Below are positions 1 to 5,475 of a stretch of DNA of 5,475 nucleotides, one piece after another. Below the pieces are notes generated by a model. That model did not search any database. It was not told the DNA's origin and was given only the letters and a program-made list of their open reading frames with translations. Location of the stretch: positions 1 through 5,475 of the forward strand of contig DUVT01000057.1 in NCBI GenBank assembly GCA_012840905.1. The letters run 5' to 3'. This DNA comes from Acholeplasmataceae bacterium. GTDB lineage: Bacteria; Bacillota_I; Bacilli_A; ML615J-28; CAG-698. The position numbers and the translations under genes are program-made. Every line of letters begins with the position of its first letter. Position 1 is the stretch's first letter.

Positions 1-1
1 A

Positions 2-1318
2 AACTTAGATTTACATGAAGAAGGTTATATTATTGATGTAACAGAAAAAAGTATTATTGCGGAAGCAAGAACGGACAAAGGAGCTTTTTATGCATTACAG
101 ACAATAAAACAATTAATCTATACTAATAATAATTTATATACAATAGATTGCATTTTAATTAAGGATGAACCTAGATTTACTTACCGAAGTTTTATGCTTG
201 ATGTTGCAAGACACTTTTTTCCGAAAGAGACAATTTTCAAATTAATTGACCTTTTAAGTTTTCATAAATTCAATTATTTTCATCTTCATCTAAGTGATGA
301 TCAAGGTTTTAGATTTAAAATTGAAAAATATCCACTACTAACAAAAATTGGTTCCACTAGAAAAAGAACTAAACTTTTAGGCGGTGGCTATGATAACACG
401 CCACATAGTGGCTTTTACACCAAAGAAGATATGCTTGAAATTATTAATTATGCGAAACGAAACTTTATAGAAATTATTCCTGAAATTGATTTTCCAGGAC
501 ACACTACTGCAATCCTTGCTAGTTATCCTGAACTTGCTTGTATTAATCAAAACTATAAAGTTGCAGAAAACTTTGGAATTAAGAAGACAAGTTTATGTAT
601 TACAAAAGATAATACATATGATTTTGTCTACTCCTTACTTGATGAGTTAATTGCAATCTTTCCAAGTAAATTCATTCATATTGGTGGAGATGAGCTAAGA
701 ATCGCAAATTATAAAAAGTGTGAAGGTTGTAAAAAATTATTGAAAGAATCTAAATCAAAAGCTAAATTTGCAAACCACTTTATAAATAAAATTGCTAGTT
801 ATTTAAGAGAAAAAGGAAAAATTCCAATTGCTTGGAATGATTATATTAACTATAATACTAATTATAATGTAATCAGCCAGCATTGGAAACCCTTCACAAA
901 AAACAAAACAATAAAAGAAATTAACGAAGGTAGAAAAACAATTATTTCAAACTTCTTCTACTTTTATTTAGATTATCCATACTCAATGACACCTTTACAT
1001 AAGACATATAATTTTGAACCAGTATTTAGTAAAGTGATAAGCCCTGATAATATAATTGGAATCGAATCTCCACTTTGGACTGAATATGTTCCAAATGATA
1101 GTATTTTAGAATATCAAGTTTTACCTAGACTAGCTGCAGTAAGCGAAGTTGCTTGGACGAATAGAGAATTAAAAAATTATAATGATTTTACAAAAAGATT
1201 AAAACATATTAATGAGATTTATTCTAAAAATTATCTGAATTTTCATCAGAATGCTACTAAATCATACTCTCTAATTACTAGATTAATTAAAACTATTAAC
1301 TGGTTTAGAGGAAAATAA
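2..1318 (+). CDS. Beta-N-acetylhexosaminidase, glycoside hydrolase family 20 (5' end outside window)
   Basis: This enzyme should release terminal beta-linked GlcNAc or GalNAc by substrate-assisted catalysis. The frame is open from base 2. The 64 residues before the ATG at 194 are clearly GH20: the end of the small alpha/beta GH20b domain with GAFYALQTIKQL (27-38) and the PRFTYRSFMLDVARHF block (57-72), which carries the substrate-binding Arg (R58 of the visible part). That ATG is therefore internal. The (beta/alpha)8 barrel follows with HLHLSDDQGFRF (about 94-105), EIDFPGHTTAI, and the catalytic Asp-Glu pair in HIGGDE (D230-E231, nt 689-694). After these come AWND, YLDY (322-325), ESPLWTE (about 355-361) and LPRLAAVSEVAWT. 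The barrel core looks intact and ends in TAA with only a short tail. 438 residues are visible, and only the N-terminal part of GH20b (and any signal peptide) is missing, so secretion cannot be judged. It is convergent with the YebC-family gene. Family assignment is near certain; the natural substrate (chitooligosaccharide, mucin or host glycan, muropeptide) is unknown. Confidence 0.95.
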   Translation, partial: NLDLHEEGYIIDVTEKSIIAEARTDKGAFYALQTIKQLIYTNNNLYTIDCILIKDEPRFTYRSFMLDVARHFFPKETIFKLIDLLSFHKFNYFHLHLSDDQGFRFKIEKYPLLTKIGSTRKRTKLLGGGYDNTPHSGFYTKEDMLEIINYAKRNFIEIIPEIDFPGHTTAILASYPELACINQNYKVAENFGIKKTSLCITKDNTYDFVYSLLDELIAIFPSKFIHIGGDELRIANYKKCEGCKKLLKESKSKAKFANHFINKIASYLREKGKIPIAWNDYINYNTNYNVISQHWKPFTKNKTIKEINEGRKTIISNFFYFYLDYPYSMTPLHKTYNFEPVFSKVISPDNIIGIESPLWTEYVPNDSILEYQVLPRLAAVSEVAWTNRELKNYNDFTKRLKHINEIYSKNYLNFHQNATKSYSLITRLIKTINWFRGK

Positions 1319-1352
1319 AAAAACACCATCATTCTAACTGAATGGTGGTGTT
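1317..1352. terminator. Shared intrinsic terminator between convergent GH20 and yebC-family genes
   Basis: Bases 1322-1334 pair with 1340-1352 to form a 13-bp stem with one T-G wobble around a 5-nt TAACT loop. On the - strand the stem is followed by a T-run (the A-run at 1317-1321, then more A's upstream on the + strand), so it is a strong rho-independent terminator for the yebC-family gene, whose stop is at 1356-1358. On the + strand the following bases are only AAATTAAT, so termination of the hexosaminidase transcript there would be weaker. The A-run overlaps the TAA stop of the hexosaminidase gene. Confidence 0.85.
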
Positions 1353-1355
1353 AAA

Positions 1356-2078
1356 TTAATCCATTTCTATGTTATGGAAAACATTTTGTACATCATCATT
1401 ATCTTCTAATTGATCTAAAACTTTTTTGATGATTGCTTTATCTTCTTCTGTTTCAAGTTTAACTTTCATTAATGGCAACCAAGCTACTAAATCTTCTAAT
1501 AATTCTAAGTCAGGATGTGCTTCTAAAAGTGCATCTTTAATTTTTGCATACTCTGTACTTGGCGCATAAACTGTAATTAAACCATCATCTTCTTCTACAT
1601 CTGTTACATCGCAATCTGCCATTAATAATAATTCCAATACTTCATCTTCTTCTAAACCTTCAAAACTAAATACTGCTGAAGATTTAAACATATGTTGCAC
1701 TGAACCTGGAACCCCAATTTTACAACCATTTTTCGTAATAATAGTTTTAATTTCTGTAAATGTACGATTCACGTTATCAGTTAAACATTCTATAATCAGC
1801 ATAGAGTTATTTGGCCCAAATGCTTCATAGACTACTTCATTATAATCATCAGCACTTCCGCCTTTAGCTTTATCAACAGCTTTTTTAATTACATCAGCAG
1901 GAACTTGAGCCTTTTTAGCTTTTTCGATTTCACGTTTTAAATTTACATTTATTTCGGGATCAGGAATACCACTCTTTGCAGCTCTATAAATTAACATAGA
2001 ATATTTTGCATACATTTTTGATTTTTTAGCTGCAGTCTTAGCCATGGCAGCTGCTCTTACTTCATAAGCTCTTCCCAT
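1356..2078 (-). CDS. yebC: YebC/PmpR (TACO1) family protein, YeeN/YeeI-like branch
   Basis: The product is 240 residues, the usual length for the family, and cytoplasmic. Family marks are the basic N-terminal helical region (residues 1-75: MGRAYEVR start, MYAKYSMLIYRAAKSG, then PDPEIN and the run ending VDKAKGG), YEAFGPNNSMLIIECLTDNVNRT (about 84-106), GSVQHMF, and the acidic C-terminal domain ending near DNDDVQNVFHNI. The GHSKWANI start of classical YebC is replaced by GRAYEVRA, and FGPN with the PDPE segment resembles E. coli YeeN and B. subtilis YeeI rather than classical YebC. The family was long annotated as a transcription regulator. More recent work on TACO1 and bacterial homologues points to a ribosome-associated role in relieving stalling at proline-rich stretches; which role applies here is inference. 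The start is supported by AAAGGAG nine bases upstream. It is the last gene of the - strand cluster, 52 bp after its neighbour, with its own promoter and a strong terminator. Confidence 0.95.
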   Translation of the reverse strand: MGRAYEVRAAAMAKTAAKKSKMYAKYSMLIYRAAKSGIPDPEINVNLKREIEKAKKAQVPADVIKKAVDKAKGGSADDYNEVVYEAFGPNNSMLIIECLTDNVNRTFTEIKTIITKNGCKIGVPGSVQHMFKSSAVFSFEGLEEDEVLELLLMADCDVTDVEEDDGLITVYAPSTEYAKIKDALLEAHPDLELLEDLVAWLPLMKVKLETEEDKAIIKKVLDQLEDNDDVQNVFHNIEMD

Positions 2079-2087
2079 AAATCATTA

Positions 2088-2094
2088 CTCCTTT
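2088..2094 (-). promoter_or_regulatory. Ribosome binding site of the yebC-family gene
   Basis: On the - strand the sequence AAAGGAG lies nine bases before the ATG at 2076-2078. It is a near-perfect Shine-Dalgarno match and fixes the start of the 240-residue reading. Confidence 0.8.
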
Positions 2095-2105
2095 AACATT
2101 ATATT

Positions 2106-2134
2106 ATTATACTACAAAGTTCATAAAATTTCAA
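2106..2134 (-). promoter_or_regulatory. Sigma-A-type promoter of the yebC-family gene
   Basis: On the - strand TTGAAA (2129-2134) is separated by exactly 17 bp from TATAAT (2106-2111). This differs from the housekeeping consensus by one base. Predicted transcription start is near 2099, giving a leader of about 20 nt that contains the Shine-Dalgarno site. The TGA stop codon of the upstream gene (2131-2133) is part of the -35 box. A second TATAAT at 2098-2103 lacks a matching -35. No terminator is visible between the two genes, so read-through from the glycerate kinase transcript may also contribute. Confidence 0.75.
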
Positions 2135-2862
2135 TATTCACATCTAGAATATACATATGCATTTTTCTCTTTTCCAACTACTTCTATTATTCCTAAATGT
2201 CTTAAAATATTTAATGCAAGCCGTGCAGACCGAATAGATATTTTTGTTAAACTTTTGTAGGTTGCACTAGTAAAAGTAGGTGGTAGATCATTTGGTAAGA
2301 ATATTTTATAGTCATCTAGACTTTTTATATCAATTTCCCTAACTAAATTAACAGGGATTTTTTCATATTTAGTAGCCCCTCGTTTTTTACTACTATTCCA
2401 ACCATCAAGTAATTTATACTCAATAACATCAATTAAAAGAATTTTAAAGCATAAATTAGAGTTTTCAAGATAATCCTTTATTCGATATAACTCTTTAAAT
2501 ATTTCGTTAATATTCCCTACTTTTGGTGATTTTCTCTCTTCAATAACATTAAAAGTATTTGGATCTAACCACTTAATTATTTTCTTATGGTCTATTGGAT
2601 AACAAATTGTTACTTTATATTTTGGTAGTAAATAATCTAACTTCGCTCTTAGTTTATTAAACTGTTTGGTTTGAATTTCAATTACTTCTTCATTATTAAA
2701 GATATCTACAAAAAACCTACCTAATTTTATCTCTTGATATTCTTTATTAGCTTGCAAATAATCTTTAATAGTTTTATGAATGATTTTTTCACTTTGATTA
2801 TAACTCCTTATAACAGTCTGAAAGTTTTCATATTGATTTACTATTGCTTTAAATTTATTCAT
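2131..2862 (-). CDS. Uncharacterised protein, putative PD-(D/E)XK-like fold with C-terminal winged helix
   Basis: The 243-residue product has no signal peptide or membrane segment, is rich in Lys and Ile, and is probably cytoplasmic. I know no function for it. Seen in the sequence: an N-terminal helix (about 22-40, EKIIHKTIKDYLQ); a beta-hairpin-like part with FFVDIF then VIEIQTKQF (D53, E62, Q64, K66); a KL..LLPKYKV segment leading to a strand ending YPID (88-91); a KSPKVG motif (111-116); and an alpha/beta stretch LCFKILLIDVIEYKLLDG (137-154). Residues about 190-243 look like a winged helix: LPPTFTSATYKSLTKISIRSARLALNILRHLGIIEVVGKEKNAYVY. The D...EIQ spacing after a helix suggests a variant PD-(D/E)XK nuclease-like core with Gln in place of Lys; this is inference. 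The ATG overlaps the glycerate kinase stop by 8 nt (ATGAATAA), with only a weak GAG upstream, so it is probably translationally coupled. It ends in TGA; even if TGA were sense, a TAA follows within eight codons. Confidence 0.8.
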   Translation of the reverse strand: MNKFKAIVNQYENFQTVIRSYNQSEKIIHKTIKDYLQANKEYQEIKLGRFFVDIFNNEEVIEIQTKQFNKLRAKLDYLLPKYKVTICYPIDHKKIIKWLDPNTFNVIEERKSPKVGNINEIFKELYRIKDYLENSNLCFKILLIDVIEYKLLDGWNSSKKRGATKYEKIPVNLVREIDIKSLDDYKIFLPNDLPPTFTSATYKSLTKISIRSARLALNILRHLGIIEVVGKEKNAYVYSRCEY

Positions 2863-3961
2863 TATTAAACTCTATTAATCCTACTAACCTTCTAAAATAT
2901 TTTTCTGGGTATTTAAGTGATTCTTCTTTTGTTGCAAGTTTATCAACGATTGAATAATATTTAGTTATTCCCATTGTTTTAAAGAAATCGTCGTTTAAAT
3001 CATTAACCGCAGAAAGTATTATCACTTTATTTGAATCAACTTCTTTTGTAATTTCAAAGACAACTTTTCCGAATAAACTTTGTTTATCAATCTTACCTTC
3101 ACCAGTTATAATATAGTCATAATTATTTTTTAGGTTAGTAAAGTCTATTTTTTTAAATATAAAATCAATACCTTTTATTAACTTACAATTTAAAAATGTT
3201 AATAAAGCAAAACCAACACCACCTGCTGCACCGCTGCCTGGCAAATTATGAATTTCCTTATCTAAGGCTCTTTCAACCGCACCAACATAATTAGCCATGT
3301 TACTCTCTAAAATCTCTAAGTCGTCTAATTTGGCCCCTTTTTGCAAGGAATAAGTGTAGGTTGCGCCACCTTTACCTAAAATAGGGTTACTTACATCACT
3401 AACTACTGTAATATTTATATTTTTCTTTAAATTAGAAAAATCAACTCTATTAAGTAATCTTAGTTTATCATTTTGAAGATCAGTAATAATTCTATTGTTT
3501 TTATCATAAAACTTTACACCTAATGCTTCTAATAAGCCACTTCCACCATCATTTGTAATTGACCCTCCTATACCAATTACAAAGTCATTATAGCCTTTTT
3601 TTATTGCATCGTTAATCAATAACCCAAAACCATAACTAGATGTAAGATAAGGATTATACTCATAGTCATTAAGTAAACTAACACCGCAACACTTAGCATA
3701 TTCTAAATATACTGTATTTTCTTTTTTATCTACTAAGTAATAAGTATTCAACTTTCTAAATAAAGGATCAACCGTATCTACATAAATCCTCTCTACATTT
3801 CCTAAATATTCTATTTGATCTAAAAAACCTTCTCCACCATCAGATATTGGAATGTATTCACACTCGATATTTTTCTTATTTAGTTCTTCTTTTAAGATCT
3901 TTCCTAGTTCAATTGAAGAAAGAGATCCCTTAAAAGAATCAATCAACCCTAATACTTTCAT
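2855..3961 (-). CDS. glxK: Glycerate kinase, type I (GlxK/GarK family)
   Basis: This 368-residue protein, of normal length for the family (about 370-380), should phosphorylate D-glycerate with ATP, typically to 2-phosphoglycerate, feeding lower glycolysis. It is cytoplasmic. Diagnostic blocks in order are DSFKGSLSS (8-16), PISDGGEGF (38-46), TSSYGFGLLI (107-116), GIGGSITNDGGSG (130-142), SDVSNPILGKGGAT (188-201), PGSGAAGGVGFAL (241-253) and YIITGEGKIDKQSLFGK (283-299). The usual Ala-Pro before the first Asp (APDSFK) is replaced by Leu-Ile (LIDSFK), a mild oddity. The start is supported by AGAGG eight bases before the ATG, and no longer in-frame start is needed. It is first in the - strand cluster, overlaps the next gene by 8 nt, and is transcribed divergently from the CHAP lipoprotein gene. 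No glycerate transporter, dehydrogenase or sugar-diacid regulator lies nearby, so the source of glycerate is not shown. Function is assigned with high confidence; the phosphorylated position (2- versus 3-) is inferred from the family. Confidence 0.95.
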   Translation of the reverse strand: MKVLGLIDSFKGSLSSIELGKILKEELNKKNIECEYIPISDGGEGFLDQIEYLGNVERIYVDTVDPLFRKLNTYYLVDKKENTVYLEYAKCCGVSLLNDYEYNPYLTSSYGFGLLINDAIKKGYNDFVIGIGGSITNDGGSGLLEALGVKFYDKNNRIITDLQNDKLRLLNRVDFSNLKKNINITVVSDVSNPILGKGGATYTYSLQKGAKLDDLEILESNMANYVGAVERALDKEIHNLPGSGAAGGVGFALLTFLNCKLIKGIDFIFKKIDFTNLKNNYDYIITGEGKIDKQSLFGKVVFEITKEVDSNKVIILSAVNDLNDDFFKTMGITKYYSIVDKLATKEESLKYPEKYFRRLVGLIEFNNE

Positions 3962-3969
3962 ACAATCTA

Positions 3970-3974
3970 CCTCT
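3970..3974 (-). promoter_or_regulatory. Ribosome binding site of glycerate kinase gene
   Basis: On the - strand AGAGG lies eight bases upstream of the ATG at 3959-3961. It supports that start codon. Confidence 0.65.
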
Positions 3975-3980
3975 ACTATA

Positions 3981-4009
3981 ATTATATACTATTTTTATTC
4001 TTTTAGAAA
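3981..4009 (-). promoter_or_regulatory. Candidate promoter of the glycerate kinase transcript
   Basis: On the - strand a perfect TATAAT sits at 3981-3986. The hexamer 17 bp upstream is TTTCTA (4004-4009), a poor -35 match. The predicted leader would be very short, starting near the Shine-Dalgarno site. An alternative -10, TATACT at 4018-4023, also lacks a good -35. A promoter must exist in this 117-bp divergent gap, but its exact place is uncertain. Confidence 0.35.
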
Positions 4010-4027
4010 GCCATAAAAGTATAGCCT

Positions 4028-4057
4028 TTGAAACCGTTTTATTGTATAATATATATA
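4028..4057 (+). promoter_or_regulatory. Candidate promoter of the CHAP lipoprotein gene
   Basis: TTGAAA (4028-4033) is followed after 18 bp by TATATA (4052-4057). A better -10, TATAAT at 4045-4050, is only 11 bp from TTGAAA and would need the poor -35 TAGCCT at 4022-4027. Either pairing gives a leader of about 15-22 nt before the ATG, enough to hold the Shine-Dalgarno site. The -35 candidate overlaps a cre-like operator. Confidence 0.45.
4029..4042 (+). promoter_or_regulatory. cre-like (CcpA/LacI-family) operator candidate
   Basis: The 14-mer TGAAACCGTTTTAT agrees with the catabolite-responsive element consensus TGWAANCGNTNWCA at all defined positions except the final two (AT instead of CA). 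It has the central CG typical of LacI-family operators. It overlaps the candidate -35 of the lipoprotein gene and lies upstream of the glycerate kinase promoter. No regulator gene is in the window, and a degenerate match in AT-rich DNA can arise by chance. Confidence 0.3.
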
Positions 4058-4066
4058 GTATAGTAC

Positions 4067-4074
4067 AAGAGGTG
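4067..4074 (+). promoter_or_regulatory. Ribosome binding site of the CHAP lipoprotein gene
   Basis: AAGAGGTG lies four bases before the ATG at 4079, with the GG core six bases away. It is a strong Shine-Dalgarno site and fixes the start directly before the lipoprotein signal sequence. Confidence 0.75.
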
Positions 4075-4078
4075 AAGC

Positions 4079-5365
4079 ATGAAGAAATTATTAATTTTTC
4101 TTACTTTCTTCTTTATCTTAGTTGGGTGTACTGTAGAAGAGGAGCCTATCGAAACTTCATTTAGTGTTTATAATGATTTAATCTATCTGGACTTAAATGA
4201 AGGTATGTTAGTCCCAATTGAGTTTATCAATATTGAACAAGACCAAATTGTAGTTAGTTTTTCTAATGAGTCTATTTTAGACTATGATGAGACTGATATA
4301 TCAATTAGAGCTAAAAAATATGGTCATACACAAATTTATATTGAAGTCTTAGATACTGATTATAAAGCAACTATTGATGTCTATGTAGAAGCTAAAGAAG
4401 TAAAAACTCCAAAGTTTGTAGCTTCTAATACAACGATAAACTTAGCAAACTCTTTTACATTTTTCCTAGAGGATGAGGAAAAAGTAGGTGCAGCAAGAGA
4501 AAACTTTGAATTTACATTAAGTGATGAAGAACTTGCAGAAATGGATGAAAATCTAATAATAAAACCAAAAAAACCTGGAATCTTAACCATAACAGCAAAA
4601 CTAAAATCGAATCCAGAAATTACTTCTAGTTTTGATGTGAAGATTGTAGAAGAGACTGACGATGAAAGAATCATCTTTACTACAGATGATAATATCTTCA
4701 AAATTAAACCAGGTGAACGCTTAAAAACATATGTTGATGGTGAAGTAAAATCAATTGTAGATAAGTTTGAATACAAATCGTACAATAATAACATTGCATC
4801 AATTGCAGATGATGGAACAATCATAGGTACAAAACCAGGTCTTGCATATGTTAGAGTATTAGATCGTACAACTCGTAAAACTGGTTATTTATATGTGATT
4901 GTAGAAGGAACAGAAAATAAAGTAGATTATATTGAAGAATTAATTAGTGCAGCCATGGGTGAACTTGGAACTAAAGAAGTAAATAAATATGTAAAATACG
5001 GAGATTGGTATTTAGAAGGATTTGGAAGTTATGACTGGTGTCAAATGTTTGTATCTTGGGCTGCTAACCAAGCTGGAATTCCAAATAATATAATACCTAG
5101 AACTTCTGGGGTTGCAAGTAGTCGAGACTTCTTTGAAAAACAAAATCGATTCAAACTAAAAGAAGACTACACTCCAAAACGTGGTGACATTATTCATTTC
5201 CTTACAAATGCATCCCACGTAGGTATTGTAACTGATGTAAGAGATGGTAAAGTATATACTGTTGAAGGAAATACTTCTAATATGGTAGCAGAAAGAAGTT
5301 ACTCGCTTGACCATCACACAATTACTGGCTATGGAATTCCAGATTATGAAAGCTTAAACTTTTAA
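4079..5365 (+). CDS. Surface lipoprotein with three Ig-like modules and a C-terminal CHAP peptidoglycan hydrolase domain
   Basis: The 428-residue product begins with MKKLL and a hydrophobic run ending in lipobox LVGC, so Cys17 should be lipidated and the mature protein anchored outside the membrane. Three beta-rich, acidic modules of 75-85 residues follow (about 28-105, 110-191 and 198-277). The third carries the Big_2-type signature NIASIADDGTIIGTKPG (238-254); the first two have the matching YGHTQIYIEV and PGILTITAKL strands. Residues about 283-428 are a CHAP domain in the NlpC/P60 superfamily: ELGTKEVNKYVKYGDWY, then YDWCQMFVSWAANQAG with catalytic Cys321, RGDIIHF, ASHVGIV with His380, and VEGNTS with Glu396 and Asn398. 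The triad is complete, so an active amidase or endopeptidase on murein peptides is expected; bond specificity is unknown. The Ig-like stack probably acts as spacer or binding arm. It has its own promoter and terminator and is probably monocistronic. Gln322 after the catalytic Cys is less usual than Ala/Gly. Domain call is sure; the biological target is inference. Confidence 0.93.
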   Translation: MKKLLIFLTFFFILVGCTVEEEPIETSFSVYNDLIYLDLNEGMLVPIEFINIEQDQIVVSFSNESILDYDETDISIRAKKYGHTQIYIEVLDTDYKATIDVYVEAKEVKTPKFVASNTTINLANSFTFFLEDEEKVGAARENFEFTLSDEELAEMDENLIIKPKKPGILTITAKLKSNPEITSSFDVKIVEETDDERIIFTTDDNIFKIKPGERLKTYVDGEVKSIVDKFEYKSYNNNIASIADDGTIIGTKPGLAYVRVLDRTTRKTGYLYVIVEGTENKVDYIEELISAAMGELGTKEVNKYVKYGDWYLEGFGSYDWCQMFVSWAANQAGIPNNIIPRTSGVASSRDFFEKQNRFKLKEDYTPKRGDIIHFLTNASHVGIVTDVRDGKVYTVEGNTSNMVAERSYSLDHHTITGYGIPDYESLNF

Positions 5366-5374
5366 TTAAATAAT

Positions 5375-5410
5375 AAAAGGGGCAAAAATATAATTTTCGT
5401 CCCTTTTTTT
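5375..5410. terminator. Intrinsic terminator after the CHAP lipoprotein gene, probably bidirectional
   Basis: AAAAGGGGC (5375-5383) pairs with GTCCCTTTT (5399-5407), one G-T wobble included. Past a bulged C at 5398 the stem continues with AAAA/TTTT (5384-5387 with 5394-5397) around a short AT loop. A run of seven T's (5404-5410) follows on the + strand. On the - strand the hairpin is followed by TTTTATTATTT, so it could also end the transcript of the gene at the right edge. Confidence 0.85.
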
Positions 5411-5474
5411 ATTGCCATGAATAATAACTATCATATAAACCATAGTAGTCTAGTGGATTTCCCATTTGTTTTTT
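5409..5474 (-). CDS. Probable C-terminal end of an unidentified protein (5' part outside window)
   Basis: On the - strand a frame open to the right edge gives 21 codons and ends with TAA at 5409-5411, directly at the bidirectional terminator. The tail reads GNPLDYYGLYDSYYSWQ, a hydrophilic, Tyr-rich sequence with Gly, Pro and Trp that looks more like real protein than a random frame in AT-rich DNA. The convergent layout with a shared terminator mirrors that at 1317-1352. Too little is visible to name a family, and an open frame this short can occur by chance. Confidence 0.4.
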   Translation of the reverse strand, partial: KKQMGNPLDYYGLYDSYYSWQ

Positions 5475-5475
5475 A

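Noticed and set aside
194..196. ATG as start of the hexosaminidase
   Set aside because: It is the Met of the conserved MLDVARHF motif inside the GH20 domain, there is no Shine-Dalgarno site before it, and conserved GH20 coding sequence continues upstream.
3977..3986. Palindrome TATAATTATA as an operator
   Set aside because: It is a simple AT-only palindrome in AT-rich intergenic DNA and is explained by -10-like hexamers; no flanking symmetry supports a protein-binding site.
3962..4078. Possible small RNA or riboswitch in the divergent gap
   Set aside because: The gap is only 117 bp, is filled by promoter-like sequences for both directions, and shows no stable hairpin or known aptamer core.
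4381..4824. 147-codon open frame on the - strand
   Set aside because: It lies wholly inside the CHAP lipoprotein gene, is Ser/Ile/Val-rich as expected for the antisense of acidic Ig-like coding DNA, has no Shine-Dalgarno site of note and no recognisable motif. It is a shadow frame.
1..5475. Mycoplasma-type genetic code (TGA as Trp)
   Set aside because: Tryptophans at conserved places (for example WTE and AWND in GH20, DWC in CHAP) are TGG, no conserved region is broken by TGA, and one gene uses TGA as its stop with a further stop shortly after.
1..5475. Mobile element, defence island or CRISPR array
   Set aside because: No transposase or integrase motif, terminal inverted repeats, spaced direct repeats, or tRNA gene are visible; gene set and codon use look uniform and chromosomal.

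Overview
The window is AT-rich (roughly 30% G+C by eye) and densely coding. Genes have purine-rich Shine-Dalgarno sites, AGA/TTA/AAA-rich codon use, a lipoprotein signal, and short hairpin-plus-T-run terminators. Tryptophan is read from TGG in all the main genes, so nothing suggests the TGA=Trp code. This fits a low-GC Bacillota or Acholeplasma/Izemoplasma/RF39-like bacterium using the standard code. I cannot place it more finely from the sequence alone.

Layout from left to right: (1) the 3' part of a glycoside hydrolase family 20 beta-N-acetylhexosaminidase on the + strand. Its frame is open to the left edge, so the visible coding region is longer than the ATG at 194 would suggest. (2) A hairpin terminator shared with the convergent gene that follows. 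(3) Three genes on the - strand, read right to left: a type-I glycerate kinase (glxK/garK family); a 243-residue protein of unknown function that overlaps it by 8 nt and looks like a PD-(D/E)XK-type nuclease fold plus a C-terminal winged helix; and a YebC/TACO1-family protein of the YeeN/YeeI-like branch. The last gene has its own near-consensus promoter, whose -35 box includes the stop codon of the gene before it. (4) A 117-bp divergent regulatory region with candidate promoters and a CcpA cre-like half-conserved operator. (5) On the + strand, a surface lipoprotein with three Ig-like (Big_2-type) modules and a C-terminal CHAP amidase/endopeptidase domain with its catalytic residues intact. 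(6) A bidirectional terminator, followed by the probable last 21 codons of a further - strand gene that runs off the right edge.

The two + strand genes both act on amino-sugar or peptidoglycan-type polymers: GH20 removes terminal GlcNAc/GalNAc, and CHAP cuts peptide or amide bonds of murein. The - strand cluster mixes carbon metabolism (glycerate to 2-phosphoglycerate), translation support (YebC family) and an uncharacterised putative DNA-binding protein. No stretch over 300 bases lacks a gene. I see no tRNA, rRNA, CRISPR array, insertion sequence or riboswitch. The most interesting unexplained item is the 243-residue protein coupled to glycerate kinase.
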